Origin: Brevibacillus sp. JNUCC-41
Lineage (GTDB): Bacteria > Bacillota > Bacilli > Bacillales > DSM-1321
NCBI RefSeq assembly: GCF_014844095.1
Contig: NZ_CP062163.1
Span: 4,311,501-4,375,500, forward strand
Reading direction: 5' to 3'
Length of the DNA: 64,000 nt
The notes beneath the pieces are model-generated. The model worked only from the letters and a program-made list of their open reading frames with translations, made no database searches and was not told where the DNA came from. The number at the start of each line of letters is the position of its first letter. Positions within the stretch are counted from its first letter, which is position 1. The translations under genes and the position numbers were made by a program. Shown in pieces: positions 42,220-51,981 of this stretch.

Positions 42220-43116
42220 TCATTTTTTCTTTCTCTTTTTTTCAACAGCCATCTGACATTCTAATATTCTTTCTGGAGTTAAATCTTCAATTGCGTCTAC
42301 TAGATAATCGAAAAGCAAAATGACTTTCAGCGATATAGGTAAAGTGCCAAAATCTGTGTGACCGCCATGTAATATAGCATGTCGACTAATATCGTTACCT
42401 AATTCTTCTCCATGTCGGAAAGATACTAAAATATTTGAGTTATAATAATCAAATATTACCTTGTCAAAACCCAAACTGCTCATACTTTCATGTTTCAGTA
42501 AATGCTCTAAAAGTATTTGTTGAATGTTTCCATTTACATACCCAGTAATTTTAAAAGCATCTACGATAAGTCCTTCATACTGAGAAATAATTCCCAGAAC
42601 AGATAATTGATACATTCCTTGATTGTGAGATTTAACTACATTTCTTTAAATTTGAATTCTTTTATCAAGAAATGGTTTGCCTTCCCACTTTATCAGCATT
42701 TCATAGATAGCAGTATTATCATAATTCCATGCCATAAATTCATCAATATATTCCACTACTTGTTTCTTATCCTCAATGAAATCTCTAATAATAATTCTCA
42801 TCTGTCTAATATCAACATCATAGTGAGGTGGATATCCTAATTCAACAATTGTAGCCTGAAATACTTCCATATCTTCCTCAGTTTGTTTAATCCCTTTGCG
42901 TATCTTTTCAAAAGTATCTTGAATTTTATACTGTGGAATTACGGATTTTATAATTTGGTCAACATTTCCAACGGCTATTGCACTTTCTCGTATTTCTCTA
43001 AATACAGGAGGTATTATGTCTTTGGTTGAATTTGCAAGATCTATAGAATGTTTAATTAATTTATTTTGTTTTTCAATTGCTGCAATTAGTGGATTTTTAT
43101 ATGGTTTAATTTTCAC
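42220..43116 (-). pseudogene. HEPN-like helical protein gene with an in-frame TAA
   Basis: One continuous 299-codon frame, interrupted only by a TAA at 42646-42648 (KRIQI, stop, RNVVKSHNQG). The N-terminal half is helical (KNPLIAAIEKQNKLIKHSID). The C-terminal half has HGEELGNDISRHAILHGGHT, resembling the R-x4-6-H motif of HEPN-type proteins found in abortive infection systems. The start at 43116 lies at the left end of the original gene. As read, a 156-aa truncated product is made. The HEPN likeness is tentative. Confidence 0.55.
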
Positions 43117-43189
43117 AATTAATCTCCTATTATAATTTAGTTGAAATGAATTTAATTCCCTTTCTGGGATTTAAAGGTAAATAAATCCA

Positions 43190-43917
43190 TTACATTTGAA
43201 GATTAACAGTTATAGATATGTTTTGTAAATCCATTTTATTTTTTAACTTCAACGATCCACCATTAGATTGAATTACATTTTTAACATTTTTAGGTTTGAT
43301 TTGTAGTGTTGATCCGCCTAACCTACTTTCAATGAAGTCAGCAATAGAAGGGGATTGATAAATTTCAAGTTTTATACTTTTAACAGCATATCGAGTAGGA
43401 GTAATAATTAGGATAGAAGGGAATACCTTTTTATCTGGCTTTTGCCAAGGTTCATCTTTCCAATCACCTGTATCATAATAAGTTTCATAAAGATCAATTT
43501 TCTTTTGCATGACTACTTTCGTATAAACATTTCGCTGAACTTCAATAAATATTGGATTAAACCAAATAGCAAAGATGTCTGGTTCTATTGTGCCTTTGTC
43601 ACCATATTTAGGCTCAATCATGAGGTTTTTAGTTTCTCTGTGTGCTTTCATTTCAATAACAGTATCGACTAGTTCAAGAAAGTGGGGTATTTTAGTTGAG
43701 TCTGGTTTAATATTACACAGTCAACAGTGAAGTAAACGTATGGAGAGTGAAGAGTACTGCATTTGATAAAGTTATCTCTTGTTAAACACTTTAAAACGCT
43801 ATTAAATGAATTTATAGGATTCTTAAGATGCTTAAAATGCAATTAAACTATCTGGTTTCTTGACATCATTCTGAATTGTCTCAAGTCATTAATAATGGCT
43901 TTATCCCTTTGGTTCAC
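43190..43917 (-). pseudogene. Replication-relaxation family protein, broken
   Basis: GAGGTG precedes a GTG at 43917 that starts NQRDKAIINDLRQFRMMSRN. An in-frame TAA at 43845-43843 follows QIV, then LHFKHLKNPINSFNSVLKCL and SPYVYFTVDCV continue. A frameshift near 43700 is needed to reach KIPHFLELVDTVIEMKAH and the C-terminal domain (YGDKGTIEPDIFAIWFNPIF, ILIITPTRYAVKSIKLEIY). Replication-relaxation proteins assist DNA mobilisation of plasmids and conjugative elements. Two lesions make it inactive. It overlaps the FtsK-like gene, as in related operons. Confidence 0.7.
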
Positions 43918-44940
43918 TATCGAACACCTCATCTAATGAAAATTCATTTACCTTTCGATCTGCGACATCTTCAAGCTCTATTTTTTCTTGTTTCACTTTT
44001 AATGGATCAAGTAACCTTTTAGAGGTAATTGAATCACTATTTCTTTACCTTGAATTGAAAGTATCATCCTTCCTGTATTAAATAATTCAACTGATTGCTT
44101 CAATCCACTTATTTTTGCATTCGTTTCATCTGATTGTTTACCTGATATCCTAAAGGTAAGGTTATTTTTCAATTGTCCACCTAATGATTTCGCATCACCA
44201 CGTTGCATTGACAACATCAGATAAACACCATTAGAACGACCTATACAAGATATACTTTCAATTATCTTCATTATTTTTGGTTTATCTTTAAGCAATAAAA
44301 TATCATCAATACAAACCACAATTGTAGGTAGCTTCACTTCTAATTCATAAATACTTTCAACGTCCATCGCATCAAGTAATTTACCTCTTCGAACCATTTC
44401 TTTTTCAATTATTTGAAGGGGAGGGAGGAGTAACTTAGCATCCATAAAAACACCCATTACATGAGGTAAACGTTTATATATCCCGAATTCAGAGAACTTC
44501 AAATCACCAAACAAGAATTTTACTTCATCAGGTGAGTTATGCAGAATCAATGAAGTCAATATCCCCCTAATCAATGATGATTTTCCACTTCCAGTTGTTC
44601 CTGTAAGCAACATATGATGTTCTTCTACCATGTCTTTTACATTCATCTTACCTGACCTATCTACACCACACATAATAGGGACTATTTTATCCTTGCAATG
44701 TGGCTGGATCTTTTTAAAATCTATCGCGATATTAAAACATGTATGAAGGGACTCTGAAACATCATAATTTCCTTGATGTTCAAAAAACTTTTCCAAGAGA
44801 GCTATAGAAAGTAACCCAACACCCATTAGGCAAATTACAGGGTCTAGCATTACAAATGGACTGACTGAATACATGTTAATGTTCGGAATAGCTTTCCATT
44901 TTTCCTTCTTTTTAACCTTAAAAGTTCCGTCCTTAAATGA
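43901..44940 (-). pseudogene. FtsK/SpoIIIE-type DNA translocase (conjugation coupling), broken
   Basis: Two N-terminal hydrophobic segments (PFVMLDPVICLMGVGLLSIA) precede a P-loop ATPase: Walker A LLTGTTGSGKSS, Walker B IVVCIDDILLL, and an SMQRGDAKSLGGQLKNN stretch. It is probably the coupling/translocase component of an integrative conjugative element, like ConQ/YdcQ. The C-terminus is frameshifted near 44010 (LPLKG, then LLDPLKVKQEKIELEDVADR in another frame, ending at 43901). The frame extends upstream of the ATG at 44874 into KKKEKWKAIPNIN, then is cut by unrelated DNA near 44940. Confidence 0.72.
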
Positions 44941-45209
44941 AGCAAATAAGGATTATTACCGTCAAGTAAAGCCAATATTAGATGAGTACCAGTTAGAGGA
45001 GTTTGAAAACAAGATACATACCGCAATGGAGTTTGCTTCACTTGTAAAGTTTAAAGTTTGGGGAGATGGATTTGATTGGGAGTATACAGGAGATGATACA
45101 CAGGCTAGATCCATTCACCAAGGCGATATATTTGGAGCTGGAAAATGAGAAGGGACATATTATTAAGGTGAAGTTTGAAGATCTTGTAGCGGTAGAAGTA
45201 ATGGAGTGA
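44935..45209 (+). pseudogene. YolD-like protein, startless and frameshifted
   Basis: The plus strand carries KDYYRQVKPILDEYQLEEFE, VKFKVWGDGFDWEYTGDDTQ and, after a frame change near 45105, LDPFTKAIYLELENEKG and IIKVKFEDLVAVEVME ending at 45209. This is the pattern of YolD-like proteins, usually encoded next to UvrX/DinB-type Y-family polymerases in phages and ICEs. No start codon remains. No polymerase gene is nearby. Confidence 0.65.
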
Positions 45210-45213
45210 AAAA

Positions 45214-45333
45214 ATGACTAAAGCAAAACCAAAAAGAAAACTGTGGATTAAGAGTAGAACATTCCTAAATGAATTTACAGTAGATAAATACTTGAAAAAA
45301 GAAGTGAAGTTAATCTTAGCTAAATATACATAA
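45214..45333 (+). CDS. Small basic protein, 39 aa
   Basis: ATG at 45214 with GGAGTGA upstream, 4 bases after the YolD remnant's stop. It encodes a Lys-rich peptide (KPKRKLWIKSRTFLNEFTVD). A terminator follows 7 bases later. Similar short ORFs follow yolD genes. Function unknown. Confidence 0.45.
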   Translation: MTKAKPKRKLWIKSRTFLNEFTVDKYLKKEVKLILAKYT

Positions 45334-45340
45334 TGAATAG

Positions 45341-45374
45341 AAATCACCAGTCTATACGATTGGTGATTTTTTAT
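45341..45374 (+). terminator. Rho-independent terminator
   Basis: AAATCACCA / TGGTGATTT stem with T6 tail. Confidence 0.75.
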
Positions 45375-45479
45375 TTTCTATAATTTTACTCGTTACTATT
45401 TTCATAGATAATTTAGTGAAATGTGAATATAAGATATTTTGTTTGGAGATTATTATGTAGGACAGGAGAGTGATAGTGA

Positions 45480-45647
45480 TTGGATAAAAAGTCAAAGAAA
45501 ATTAATCTTAATGATGTCGATATGACCGATGTAGAAGTTATTTCAGCGGATAATATCGATATTAATGAATATTTTAGAAGGAAGCTTTTCGAGTGTATAG
45601 CCAAAGAAGAAAGTAGGCTGTTTTTGTATAAGGAAAAGAATAAATAG
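45480..45647 (+). CDS. Hypothetical protein, 55 aa
   Basis: TTG start with GGAG and GTGATAGTGA upstream. The product is a small acidic helical protein (KKINLNDVDMTDVEVISADN, then YFRRKLFECIAKEESRLFLY). Short phage/ICE-type ORF; family unknown. Confidence 0.4.
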   Translation: MDKKSKKINLNDVDMTDVEVISADNIDINEYFRRKLFECIAKEESRLFLYKEKNK

Positions 45648-45671
45648 TTTAATTGAAAGGACTATTCTAAT

Positions 45672-45818
45672 GTGAAAAAGAGTAAACCAAGAAAAGAACT
45701 GCGAGGAAATGGCTATTTTGTAATTGAACCTAACTACGAATTAATGGTTAAGGCGTTTACGGAACTATACTTTAGTTTTACTAAAGGTGGATCTGGAGAT
45801 ATAGAATTCGACAAATAA
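45672..45818 (+). CDS. Hypothetical protein, 48 aa
   Basis: GTG start at 45672, 25 bases after the previous gene. The peptide (KPRKELRGNGYFVIEPNYEL, then MVKAFTELYFSFTKG) shares a PN-x-ELM-x-KAFT-x-LY segment with the ORF ending at 48177, so the two are related. After its TAA the same frame stays open and coding-like (SALAKDEKGKQKELDKM, ending 45929), so the original product may have been longer. Confidence 0.45.
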   Translation: MKKSKPRKELRGNGYFVIEPNYELMVKAFTELYFSFTKGGSGDIEFDK

Positions 45819-46003
45819 GGCACGATAGCTTTATTTTCTGCATTGGCAAAAGATGAAAAAGGGAAACAAAAGGAATTAGATAAAATGAGAGCTCACGTTA
45901 AAAGACTTAAGAATGAAAAAAAGAAATAGATAAAGTCTTGTCGTGGTCATCTAGTTTACCCTCTGCATGCAGAGTACCGATAAAAAGGGAAGCAAACAAA
46001 ACA

Positions 46004-46043
46004 TAGCCCCCAAATACACCATCCATGTAGTATTTGGGGGCTA
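46004..46043. terminator. Bidirectional terminator
   Basis: A 14-bp stem TAGCCCCCAAATAC / GTATTTGGGGGCTA, at the end of the ECF transporter gene. Confidence 0.75.
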
Positions 46044-46068
46044 CTTGACGTTTACCTTTATAGCGAAT

Positions 46069-46608
46069 TTACTTAAAATAAGGAACCTTTTTCAAAGCCA
46101 CACAAACTGGAACGGCAACGATAATTCCTAATATATTTTGAACGAGATCTCCAGGTATCGAAGCTAAAGGTGCAATCCAAGTACCGTATAGAATCCCTTC
46201 ACCAATATAATAAACAGCTATCATAAATGGAATGGAAACGATTGTTGCTATTACATTGAAAGCAGTGCTAGTACCGTTGCGACCCTTTGACCAAGCGATT
46301 TTACCAACTATATATCCTTGCAAACCACGCGCCACAATGGTGATAGGTGCCCACAATGTCCACCCTCCAACTATATCAAATAACCCCATTCCTATCGCAC
46401 CAGCAAGAGCTGCTTTTTTAGGACCAAATAAAATAGATGCAATAAAAAGCATAGCTGTTCCTAGATGAACTAACCCTCCATTTGCGGAAATTGGCAGTTT
46501 AATATTCAAAAAGAAAGTAGATACGAACACAAGTGCAATCAACATTGCGGTAATAATTAAATCCATAGTTTTTTGACTTGACCTTGAATAACTTTGTGTA
46601 TTTTGCAT
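46069..46608 (-). CDS. ECF transporter S component, probably for pyridoxine (PdxU-like)
   Basis: A 179-residue protein with five to six membrane helices and a glycine-rich loop (GPKKAALAGAIGMGLFDIVG), typical of energy-coupling-factor substrate-binding (S) subunits that work with a shared ECF module (EcfA1/A2/T, not in this window). It is divergent from pyridoxamine kinase, with 209 bases between, which suggests vitamin B6 uptake followed by phosphorylation trapping. The substrate is inferred from the neighbour, not from sequence. Confidence 0.75.
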   Translation of the reverse strand: MQNTQSYSRSSQKTMDLIITAMLIALVFVSTFFLNIKLPISANGGLVHLGTAMLFIASILFGPKKAALAGAIGMGLFDIVGGWTLWAPITIVARGLQGYIVGKIAWSKGRNGTSTAFNVIATIVSIPFMIAVYYIGEGILYGTWIAPLASIPGDLVQNILGIIVAVPVCVALKKVPYFK

Positions 46609-46817
46609 ATCTGTAAACCTTCCTAACTAGAATTTTCTTATGATTTTAGCAAAAGACTGGTGTCTATAAAAGTGTCAATTTATTAAAAAACTATGAGGTC
46701 AGTTGATAAAAAATACAGATATTATACGTATTGAAAAGAGAGAGGAGATGACTGTTTTTAGCTGATTTATGATAAGATAAATAAAGTTTAAAGTGGATAG
46801 GCCATAGGGAGGTTATT

Positions 46818-47666
46818 ATGAAAAAAGTTGCTGTACTACAGGATTTATCATCTTTTGGAAAATGTTCATTAACAGCTGCAATTCCGGTTCTTTCGGTCAT
46901 GGGCGTGCAGGCATGCCCTTTACCAACGGCCATATTGACTGCGCAAACCGGATATCCAAGTTTTTTTTGTGAAGATTTTACATCCAAAATGAAATACTTC
47001 ATAGAAGAATGGAGCAAGCTTAATGTAATCTTTGATGGAATCTATACCGGCTTCGTTACTGGTGAAGAGCAAATTGATAATATTTTCCATTTTTTAGATA
47101 AATTTTATACAAAAGAAACCATTTTACTTGTTGATCCAGTAATGGGGGATATAGGAGAAGTCTATAAACTTTTTACCGATGAATTACTGGTACTTATGAG
47201 AGAACTGGTGAAGCGTGCAGATGTCATTACACCAAATGTTACAGAGTGCTGTTTATTAACCGGATTGTCTTATGAAAAGCTGCATAGCTATTCAAACGAA
47301 GAGGACTATATTAAAGCGATAGAAGAAGCAGGGAATATGTTGCAGCAAGAAACGGGAGCTCAGGTTATCATCACTGGAATGAATCCACCGTCAGCAGATT
47401 CAGAGAAGCAGTTTATCGGAAATATGTATTTGGACGGAAGTAGAACCTTTTATAGTGCGACGCAGTATAACGGTGAAAGCTATTCAGGTACTGGTGATTT
47501 ATTTGCATCTGTGATTATGGGAAGCATGATGCGTGGAGAGAACCTAGAAAAATCCGTACAGCTCGCAGTGGCATTCCTGACAGAGGCTATCAATGATTCC
47601 TCCTTGGAGCAAATTCCTAAAGTAGAAGGAGTTAACTTCGAAAAATATTTACGAATGTTATTATGA
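46818..47666 (+). CDS. pdxK: Pyridoxamine/pyridoxal kinase
   Basis: A 282-residue ribokinase-superfamily enzyme of the pyridoxal kinase group. Motifs: VAVLQDLSSFGKCSLTAAIP at the N-terminus, LLVDPVMGDIGEVY, DVITPNVTECCLLTG, and the anion hole GESYSGTGDLFASVIMG with its catalytic Asp. It phosphorylates pyridoxal or pyridoxamine using ATP, for PLP salvage. GGGAGG precedes the ATG, and a terminator follows. It works with the divergent ECF S subunit. The length is as usual for this family. Confidence 0.87.
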   Translation: MKKVAVLQDLSSFGKCSLTAAIPVLSVMGVQACPLPTAILTAQTGYPSFFCEDFTSKMKYFIEEWSKLNVIFDGIYTGFVTGEEQIDNIFHFLDKFYTKETILLVDPVMGDIGEVYKLFTDELLVLMRELVKRADVITPNVTECCLLTGLSYEKLHSYSNEEDYIKAIEEAGNMLQQETGAQVIITGMNPPSADSEKQFIGNMYLDGSRTFYSATQYNGESYSGTGDLFASVIMGSMMRGENLEKSVQLAVAFLTEAINDSSLEQIPKVEGVNFEKYLRMLL

Positions 47667-47696
47667 ATGCTTTAAAAAATGGAAAAAATAGAGTAA

Positions 47697-47731
47697 CAAA
47701 AGCTCGGCTTTTTGACTAACCGAGCTTTTTG
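47697..47731 (+). terminator. Rho-independent terminator
   Basis: AAAAGCTCGG / CCGAGCTTTTT after the kinase gene. Confidence 0.75.
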
Positions 47732-47889
47732 TATAAATTAAATAGTACTTATATTTTGCCGAATATTGTAAAAAATCACTTAAATAATAAGGAAACTTTC
47801 TATTTACCTCACAACAGCCAGTATTTATGTTCGTTAAAGTTTGAAAATATTTAACTTCCATAGACCTTTACAAAGATTAAGAAAAATTA

Positions 47890-48177
47890 CTTGAAGAAAA
47901 AACAATATTATCTACAATCGAGGAATTAGAAGCTCTATTTCCTGATAAGGATAGATCAGAAATTATAAAGAAAATGCGTCAATTAGGTTGCTTAGAATTA
48001 AAAAACGCAAAAATTCCATGGAGTGCAAAAACAAATAAAGAAGATAGACCGCCTTGTAAAATTACTTATGCTAATGAGCCTAATATGGAATTAATGGCTA
48101 AAGCATTCACTCACCTATATTATGAACTATTAAAAAAGGGTAAACTTAACGATAAACCTTGGCTTGAAGAGGAATGA
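47890..48177 (+). pseudogene. Startless small ORF related to the 48-aa protein
   Basis: An open frame follows an in-frame TAA and reads EKTILSTIEELEALFPDKDR, MRQLGCLELKNAKIPWSAK, and PNMELMAKAFTHLYYELLKK. Only an internal ATG at 47974 is available and it has no ribosome binding site, so the N-terminus has been lost. It shares a PN-x-ELM-x-KAFT-x-LY block with the ORF at 45672. Family unknown; phage/ICE context. Confidence 0.45.
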
Positions 48178-48293
48178 AAAAAGCTAAGGAATATACCTCA
48201 GCTCAGTTAAGGGGAATTAATAAAGAAAGAAAAGCTAGTGATAATAATATCTTTTACAATAAATTTCCTGTTTATACAAAAGACCACCAGTAA
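48174..48293 (+). CDS. Small basic protein, 39 aa
   Basis: ATG overlaps the previous stop (ATGA), with GAAGAGGA as ribosome binding site. The peptide is KKAKEYTSAQLRGINKERKA followed by an Asn/Phe/Tyr-rich tail. A terminator sits over its last codons. Unrecognised. Confidence 0.45.
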   Translation: MKKAKEYTSAQLRGINKERKASDNNIFYNKFPVYTKDHQ

Positions 48294-48312
48294 TTGCTAT
48301 TGGTGGTTTTCT
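48280..48312 (+). terminator. Rho-independent terminator
   Basis: ACCACCA / TGGTGGT with T-rich tail. Confidence 0.65.
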
Positions 48313-48359
48313 TCAGTTTGAACTAATTCAATTTCAAATAAATCTTCTAGACAACTCAA

Positions 48360-48607
48360 ACAATTGAGGTTAAAAAGGTATTCGTAACTGACAACCAAGA
48401 GCAATGGATTGTATTTGAAGAAGAAATGCAAGCAGGATTCCAATACAAACTTGCTACTATTGACGACCTTCACGATTATGTAGCTGGAACTGGCGAAGTG
48501 TTTACATACAACGTAGAAACATCAGAGGGTGTGTTCAATGGCATGAAGAACACTTTCCTTATGATTCTCCAGTTGACTACATCTGTGAATACAGGGTGAT
48601 CAACTAA
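48360..48607 (+). pseudogene. Frameshifted phage-type small protein
   Basis: Two frames read as one protein: VFVTDNQEQWIVFEEEMQAG, LATIDDLHDYVAGTGEVFTY and, after a frame change near 48535, WHEEHFPYDSPVDYICEYRV ending at 48607. No start codon is present. Its stop overlaps the next ATG (TAATG). Similar proteins are common in Bacillus phages; the function is unknown. Confidence 0.5.
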
Positions 48608-48879
48608 TGAATAACAGATATCTTCCTTCCATTACTCTCGCCAATGATGTCCTCCAAGAAATTATCACAGCCACTGAGTTAGAGATTACCGAGTTAAAGA
48701 GGCAACTTGATAAATACGATAGGAAAGGTAATAAAGAAGCTGCAAAAGTCACGGTGGAAGTGTTATTCGCTACAATGAGGAAGCAAACATCTTATGAGAA
48801 AATGCAAAATAATCTTCCTAAACGTGGCAGGCAAGGGGAAATTTATAACTTTGGAATACCAGAACGTGAAGTTGTATGA
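48607..48879 (+). CDS. Hypothetical protein, 90 aa
   Basis: The ATG overlaps the stop of the frameshifted upstream frame. The product is helical, with a coiled-coil centre (NDVLQEIITATELEITELKR, then AAKVTVEVLFATMRKQTSYE). No family is recognised. Probably translationally coupled to the broken upstream gene. Confidence 0.5.
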   Translation: MNNRYLPSITLANDVLQEIITATELEITELKRQLDKYDRKGNKEAAKVTVEVLFATMRKQTSYEKMQNNLPKRGRQGEIYNFGIPEREVV

Positions 48880-49117
48880 AAACAAGTTCTATAAGAAAAG
48901 AGGCTAAGTAGCAGTATTTACTTAGGCTCATGATAAGCATGCATTTCTAAAAAATATATTTAACTTCTTAATTGAAAATAGGATTGGAAAAAATAAATAA
49001 ACTGGAGAAACTACTAACAAAAGTTAGTAGTTAGATTTAAGAGTATTAATAGTATTTTAAGGTCTAAAATTGATTACATACTGCTCACATTTTTGCTCAC
49101 AAAACTCGGACTATTTC

Positions 49118-50179
49118 TTAACTTTTATTTATTATTTTTTCAATTAGAATTTGCAAATCATCCGGCCTATGAAATTCAATCGGCGAGACACCTTTATCGA
49201 ACTCTATCGTATCGGCTTCTATCATTAATACATACTTCCCGTTAATCTTGCCTAAATGGATGCTTTCGCCGAAATCGGCTAGAAGTCCTTTGATGGATGT
49301 ACTGCCTAACTTCATGCGCAGTTCGGCTTCAGGTGTATGCTCGACAATCTGGGCCGTGGCTTCGACGACCTGATGGGTTTCAAGTCGTTCCTGGATTTCC
49401 CGTTTTTCACTCGTTTCCCAGATTTCCAGGTCTTGTTCGAATTTGTGCAGTTCGTCACTGTTGTCTTCGAATTGTGCGGATACATGTTCATGGACCATGT
49501 GGATGACCTGGTTTTTCATGATTTCCGGCATCGATTCGCCATATTCAACGAATTTCAAGAAATCTTCGAAGTAGCGGGCATGTGAAGCCTGGTGAATTTT
49601 CAGTTCGCCTTCTTCGACCATTCCTTCTTCGGGCATGTAGGGGTATTGAATCGATTTCATATTTTTAGTGGTGATTGCCATTTCAACGTGCCTAATCAAG
49701 GTTCGTTCATCCGAAATGGAAGCAACTTTAGGCTCGAAATCACATTTTAATAAGAATACGAATGGTTCATCAAGATATTTCGATAATTTAGCCGAAGCAA
49801 TTATGAAGACACCGCCACGGACGGCACTTGTATCAATATAGGACCGCGTGAATTGTTCATTTTCCTCTTGGAATTCCTCTTTCGTTTTGGCATAGCGAAC
49901 ACGGTTAAATACATTGTAATTAGGGTTGGAATCAAGTGCATGTCCTTCTTCGACAATAAAAGAACCGAGTTTCGTCGGTATTTGTTCAGTTTTTGGATGA
50001 CGGTCCACTTTTCGCTTGGAAATCTTCATCAATTCCCCATCCAAAAAATCCTTTAGAGGACTTTCCTCGTATTCCTGGGTATCAAGTGTTTGGAAATGTT
50101 TAAAACGCTTATCAGCTTGATCGCCTTTTCCTTCAACTTGGATTAGATAAAAAGATAGATAGGTAATTGTAAAATCCAT
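49118..50179 (-). CDS. DUF3900-family protein
   Basis: A 353-residue protein of the Bacillus DUF3900 family. ATG at 50179 (AAGAAGGTGA upstream) gives the usual N-terminus DFTITYLSFYLIQVEG. Conserved blocks include KHFQTLDTQEYEESPLKDFL, SAVRGGVFIIASAKLSKYLD, MAITTKNMKSIQYPYMPEEG and SHARYFEDFLKFVEYGESMP. It is cytoplasmic with no known function. A 3' fragment of the same gene lies at 30240-30716. Monocistronic. Confidence 0.82.
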   Translation of the reverse strand: MDFTITYLSFYLIQVEGKGDQADKRFKHFQTLDTQEYEESPLKDFLDGELMKISKRKVDRHPKTEQIPTKLGSFIVEEGHALDSNPNYNVFNRVRYAKTKEEFQEENEQFTRSYIDTSAVRGGVFIIASAKLSKYLDEPFVFLLKCDFEPKVASISDERTLIRHVEMAITTKNMKSIQYPYMPEEGMVEEGELKIHQASHARYFEDFLKFVEYGESMPEIMKNQVIHMVHEHVSAQFEDNSDELHKFEQDLEIWETSEKREIQERLETHQVVEATAQIVEHTPEAELRMKLGSTSIKGLLADFGESIHLGKINGKYVLMIEADTIEFDKGVSPIEFHRPDDLQILIEKIINKS

Positions 50180-50326
50180 GAATGTCACCTTCTTCAATTA
50201 GTAAGCATTATTCCCGTACTTTTTTTAAGACTTAATAAGTATAGTGATGTACTTTGATTCCGTCAAACGATTGGTGCACGAATGGTCAGAAGAATATTGA
50301 TGAATTATTTCATAATCTTCTCTGAG

Positions 50327-50348
50327 ACACTCACTGGAGTGTTTTTTT
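50327..50348. terminator. Hairpin upstream of hemAT-like gene
   Basis: ACACTC / GAGTGT with a 4-base loop and T7. It faces the plus strand, so it may end a short transcript from the left. Confidence 0.5.
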
Positions 50349-50473
50349 GTTTGGACATAAATAGTTCATAAGTCTTGTGTGAATGAGGAAAATTTATCAA
50401 AGTGAATTAAGATTAATAGACTTTATGTCGAAATAGTATATATGGGTAGAAAAAAATGGAGGGTAATTCAATC

Positions 50474-51772
50474 ATGAAAAGTATATGGAGAAGTAGACAA
50501 AAGATAGATTCAATAGACTATATGCAATATAAAGAACAAGTCGGTATCAATATCAGCGAATATCCGAGTGTATTGAATCAAGTGGACATGATTCATTTGA
50601 CGATCGGGGATTTGTGCATAATTCGTTCTTTACAGGAAAAAGTGAAAGAGCACTTGACCCAAATTGTAGGGAATTTTTATAAAAATCTAGAAAATGAACC
50701 CTCTTTAATGAAAATCATTTCGGACAATAGTTCTGTTGAGAGATTGAAAAAAACATTGCATCGCCATATGTTCGAAATGTTTAGCGGTACCATTGATGAT
50801 GCGTATGTTAAACAGCGTTATATTATCGCACAAGTACATGTGCAAATTGGACTGCAGCCAAAATGGTATATGAGTGCTTTTCAGGATTTATTGCAATCAT
50901 TAATCATTCATGTGATTTCCGATATAAAAAATATTGAGCAATATCAAGAAAACATTCTGGCTGTCACTAAAATTTTTAATTTAGAGCAGCAAATAGTTTT
51001 AGAGGCATATGAACTTGAAAATGAGAAGATTCGCCAAAAAAGCTTAGCAGAAAAAGAAACGATTAAACTACAGGTCAATCATAATGCAGAGGAATTGGCA
51101 GCAATCAGCCAAGAGACTAGTTCAGCAACTCAATTAATGGCAAATAAGGTAGGCGAAATTCATGATTTCACTCAAAAAGGGTCAGAGATTGCCATACATG
51201 CAGAGGGAAAATCAAATGAGGGAGTCGAACTGTTACAAGGATTAGAGAGAAGATTGGTAAAAACGCAAGAGCAAATGACGATCATCTCCAAAGATATGGA
51301 ACAGCTATCCAATACGTCAAAGGAAATTGAACGAATTGTCACGATCATCACTTCAATTGCAGAGCAAACGAATTTGTTGGCGTTGAACGCAGCGATTGAA
51401 GCGGCAAGAGCCGGTGAAAATGGTAAAGGATTTGCGGTTGTGGCTGGTGAGGTTAGGAAGCTTTCAGAAAATACCAAGGAATCAGTTTCGGAAGTAGTGA
51501 AACTGGTTAATGGAATTGCTCATTTTACCGATGTCATGAACACGTCAATTACCATGGTTAGCGGTGAAATTACTAAAGGCACGAAACAAGGAAAAGAGAC
51601 TGGCATATTTTTTACTGAAATAGCAAACTCCATGCTTTCTGTTAAAGAGCAGAATATTAAGATCTCAAAGGAAATGACAGAGCTGAATGGGATATTCGAG
51701 GATATTAATGAAGCGTTCAATCAGGTGGCCGTTTCCTCGGATCAATTGACTCAATTGACGATGAACTTGTAA
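50474..51772 (+). CDS. hemAT: HemAT-type globin-coupled aerotaxis transducer
   Basis: A 432-residue soluble methyl-accepting protein. ATG at 50474 follows GGAGGG; the earlier in-frame ATG at 50456 overlaps that site. Residues ~15-185 form a globin-coupled sensor domain; H99 in [12 protein letters not shown] aligns with the proximal haem histidine of B. subtilis HemAT. Residues ~215-432 form the coiled-coil MCP signalling domain, with the hairpin [20 protein letters not shown] and [12 protein letters not shown]. It senses oxygen and signals to CheA for aerotaxis. Monocistronic. Confidence 0.88.
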   Translation: MKSIWRSRQKIDSIDYMQYKEQVGINISEYPSVLNQVDMIHLTIGDLCIIRSLQEKVKEHLTQIVGNFYKNLENEPSLMKIISDNSSVERLKKTLHRHMFEMFSGTIDDAYVKQRYIIAQVHVQIGLQPKWYMSAFQDLLQSLIIHVISDIKNIEQYQENILAVTKIFNLEQQIVLEAYELENEKIRQKSLAEKETIKLQVNHNAEELAAISQETSSATQLMANKVGEIHDFTQKGSEIAIHAEGKSNEGVELLQGLERRLVKTQEQMTIISKDMEQLSNTSKEIERIVTIITSIAEQTNLLALNAAIEAARAGENGKGFAVVAGEVRKLSENTKESVSEVVKLVNGIAHFTDVMNTSITMVSGEITKGTKQGKETGIFFTEIANSMLSVKEQNIKISKEMTELNGIFEDINEAFNQVAVSSDQLTQLTMNL

Positions 51773-51946
51773 TGAAGTGTAACGATTTTGTTTGATGGAA
51801 CACCTTGTTGGGGTGCATTCATATTTTAATAAACAACTCGATAGAATATTTATAAAAAAGCCCTAAAGCGGTTTATAGAATAGGAACAAACATGAAGGAA
51901 ATAAAACGATCCCAAGGTACCGGTAACAGGCTGCTCAATAAATCAC

Positions 51947-51975
51947 TTGATATAAAATAAGTTTAATGTTATATT
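51947..51975 (+). promoter_or_regulatory. Promoter of a probable small RNA
   Basis: TTGATA, a 17-base spacer, TATATT; predicted start near 51982. No ribosome binding site or ORF follows before a terminator ~115 bases on. Confidence 0.55.
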
Positions 51976-51981
51976 AATAAA

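Noticed and set aside
44850-45148. Overlapping frames on both strands at the FtsK/YolD junction
   Set aside because: The FtsK N-terminus and the YolD-like pieces explain the coding signal; the full-length frames combine unrelated parts.
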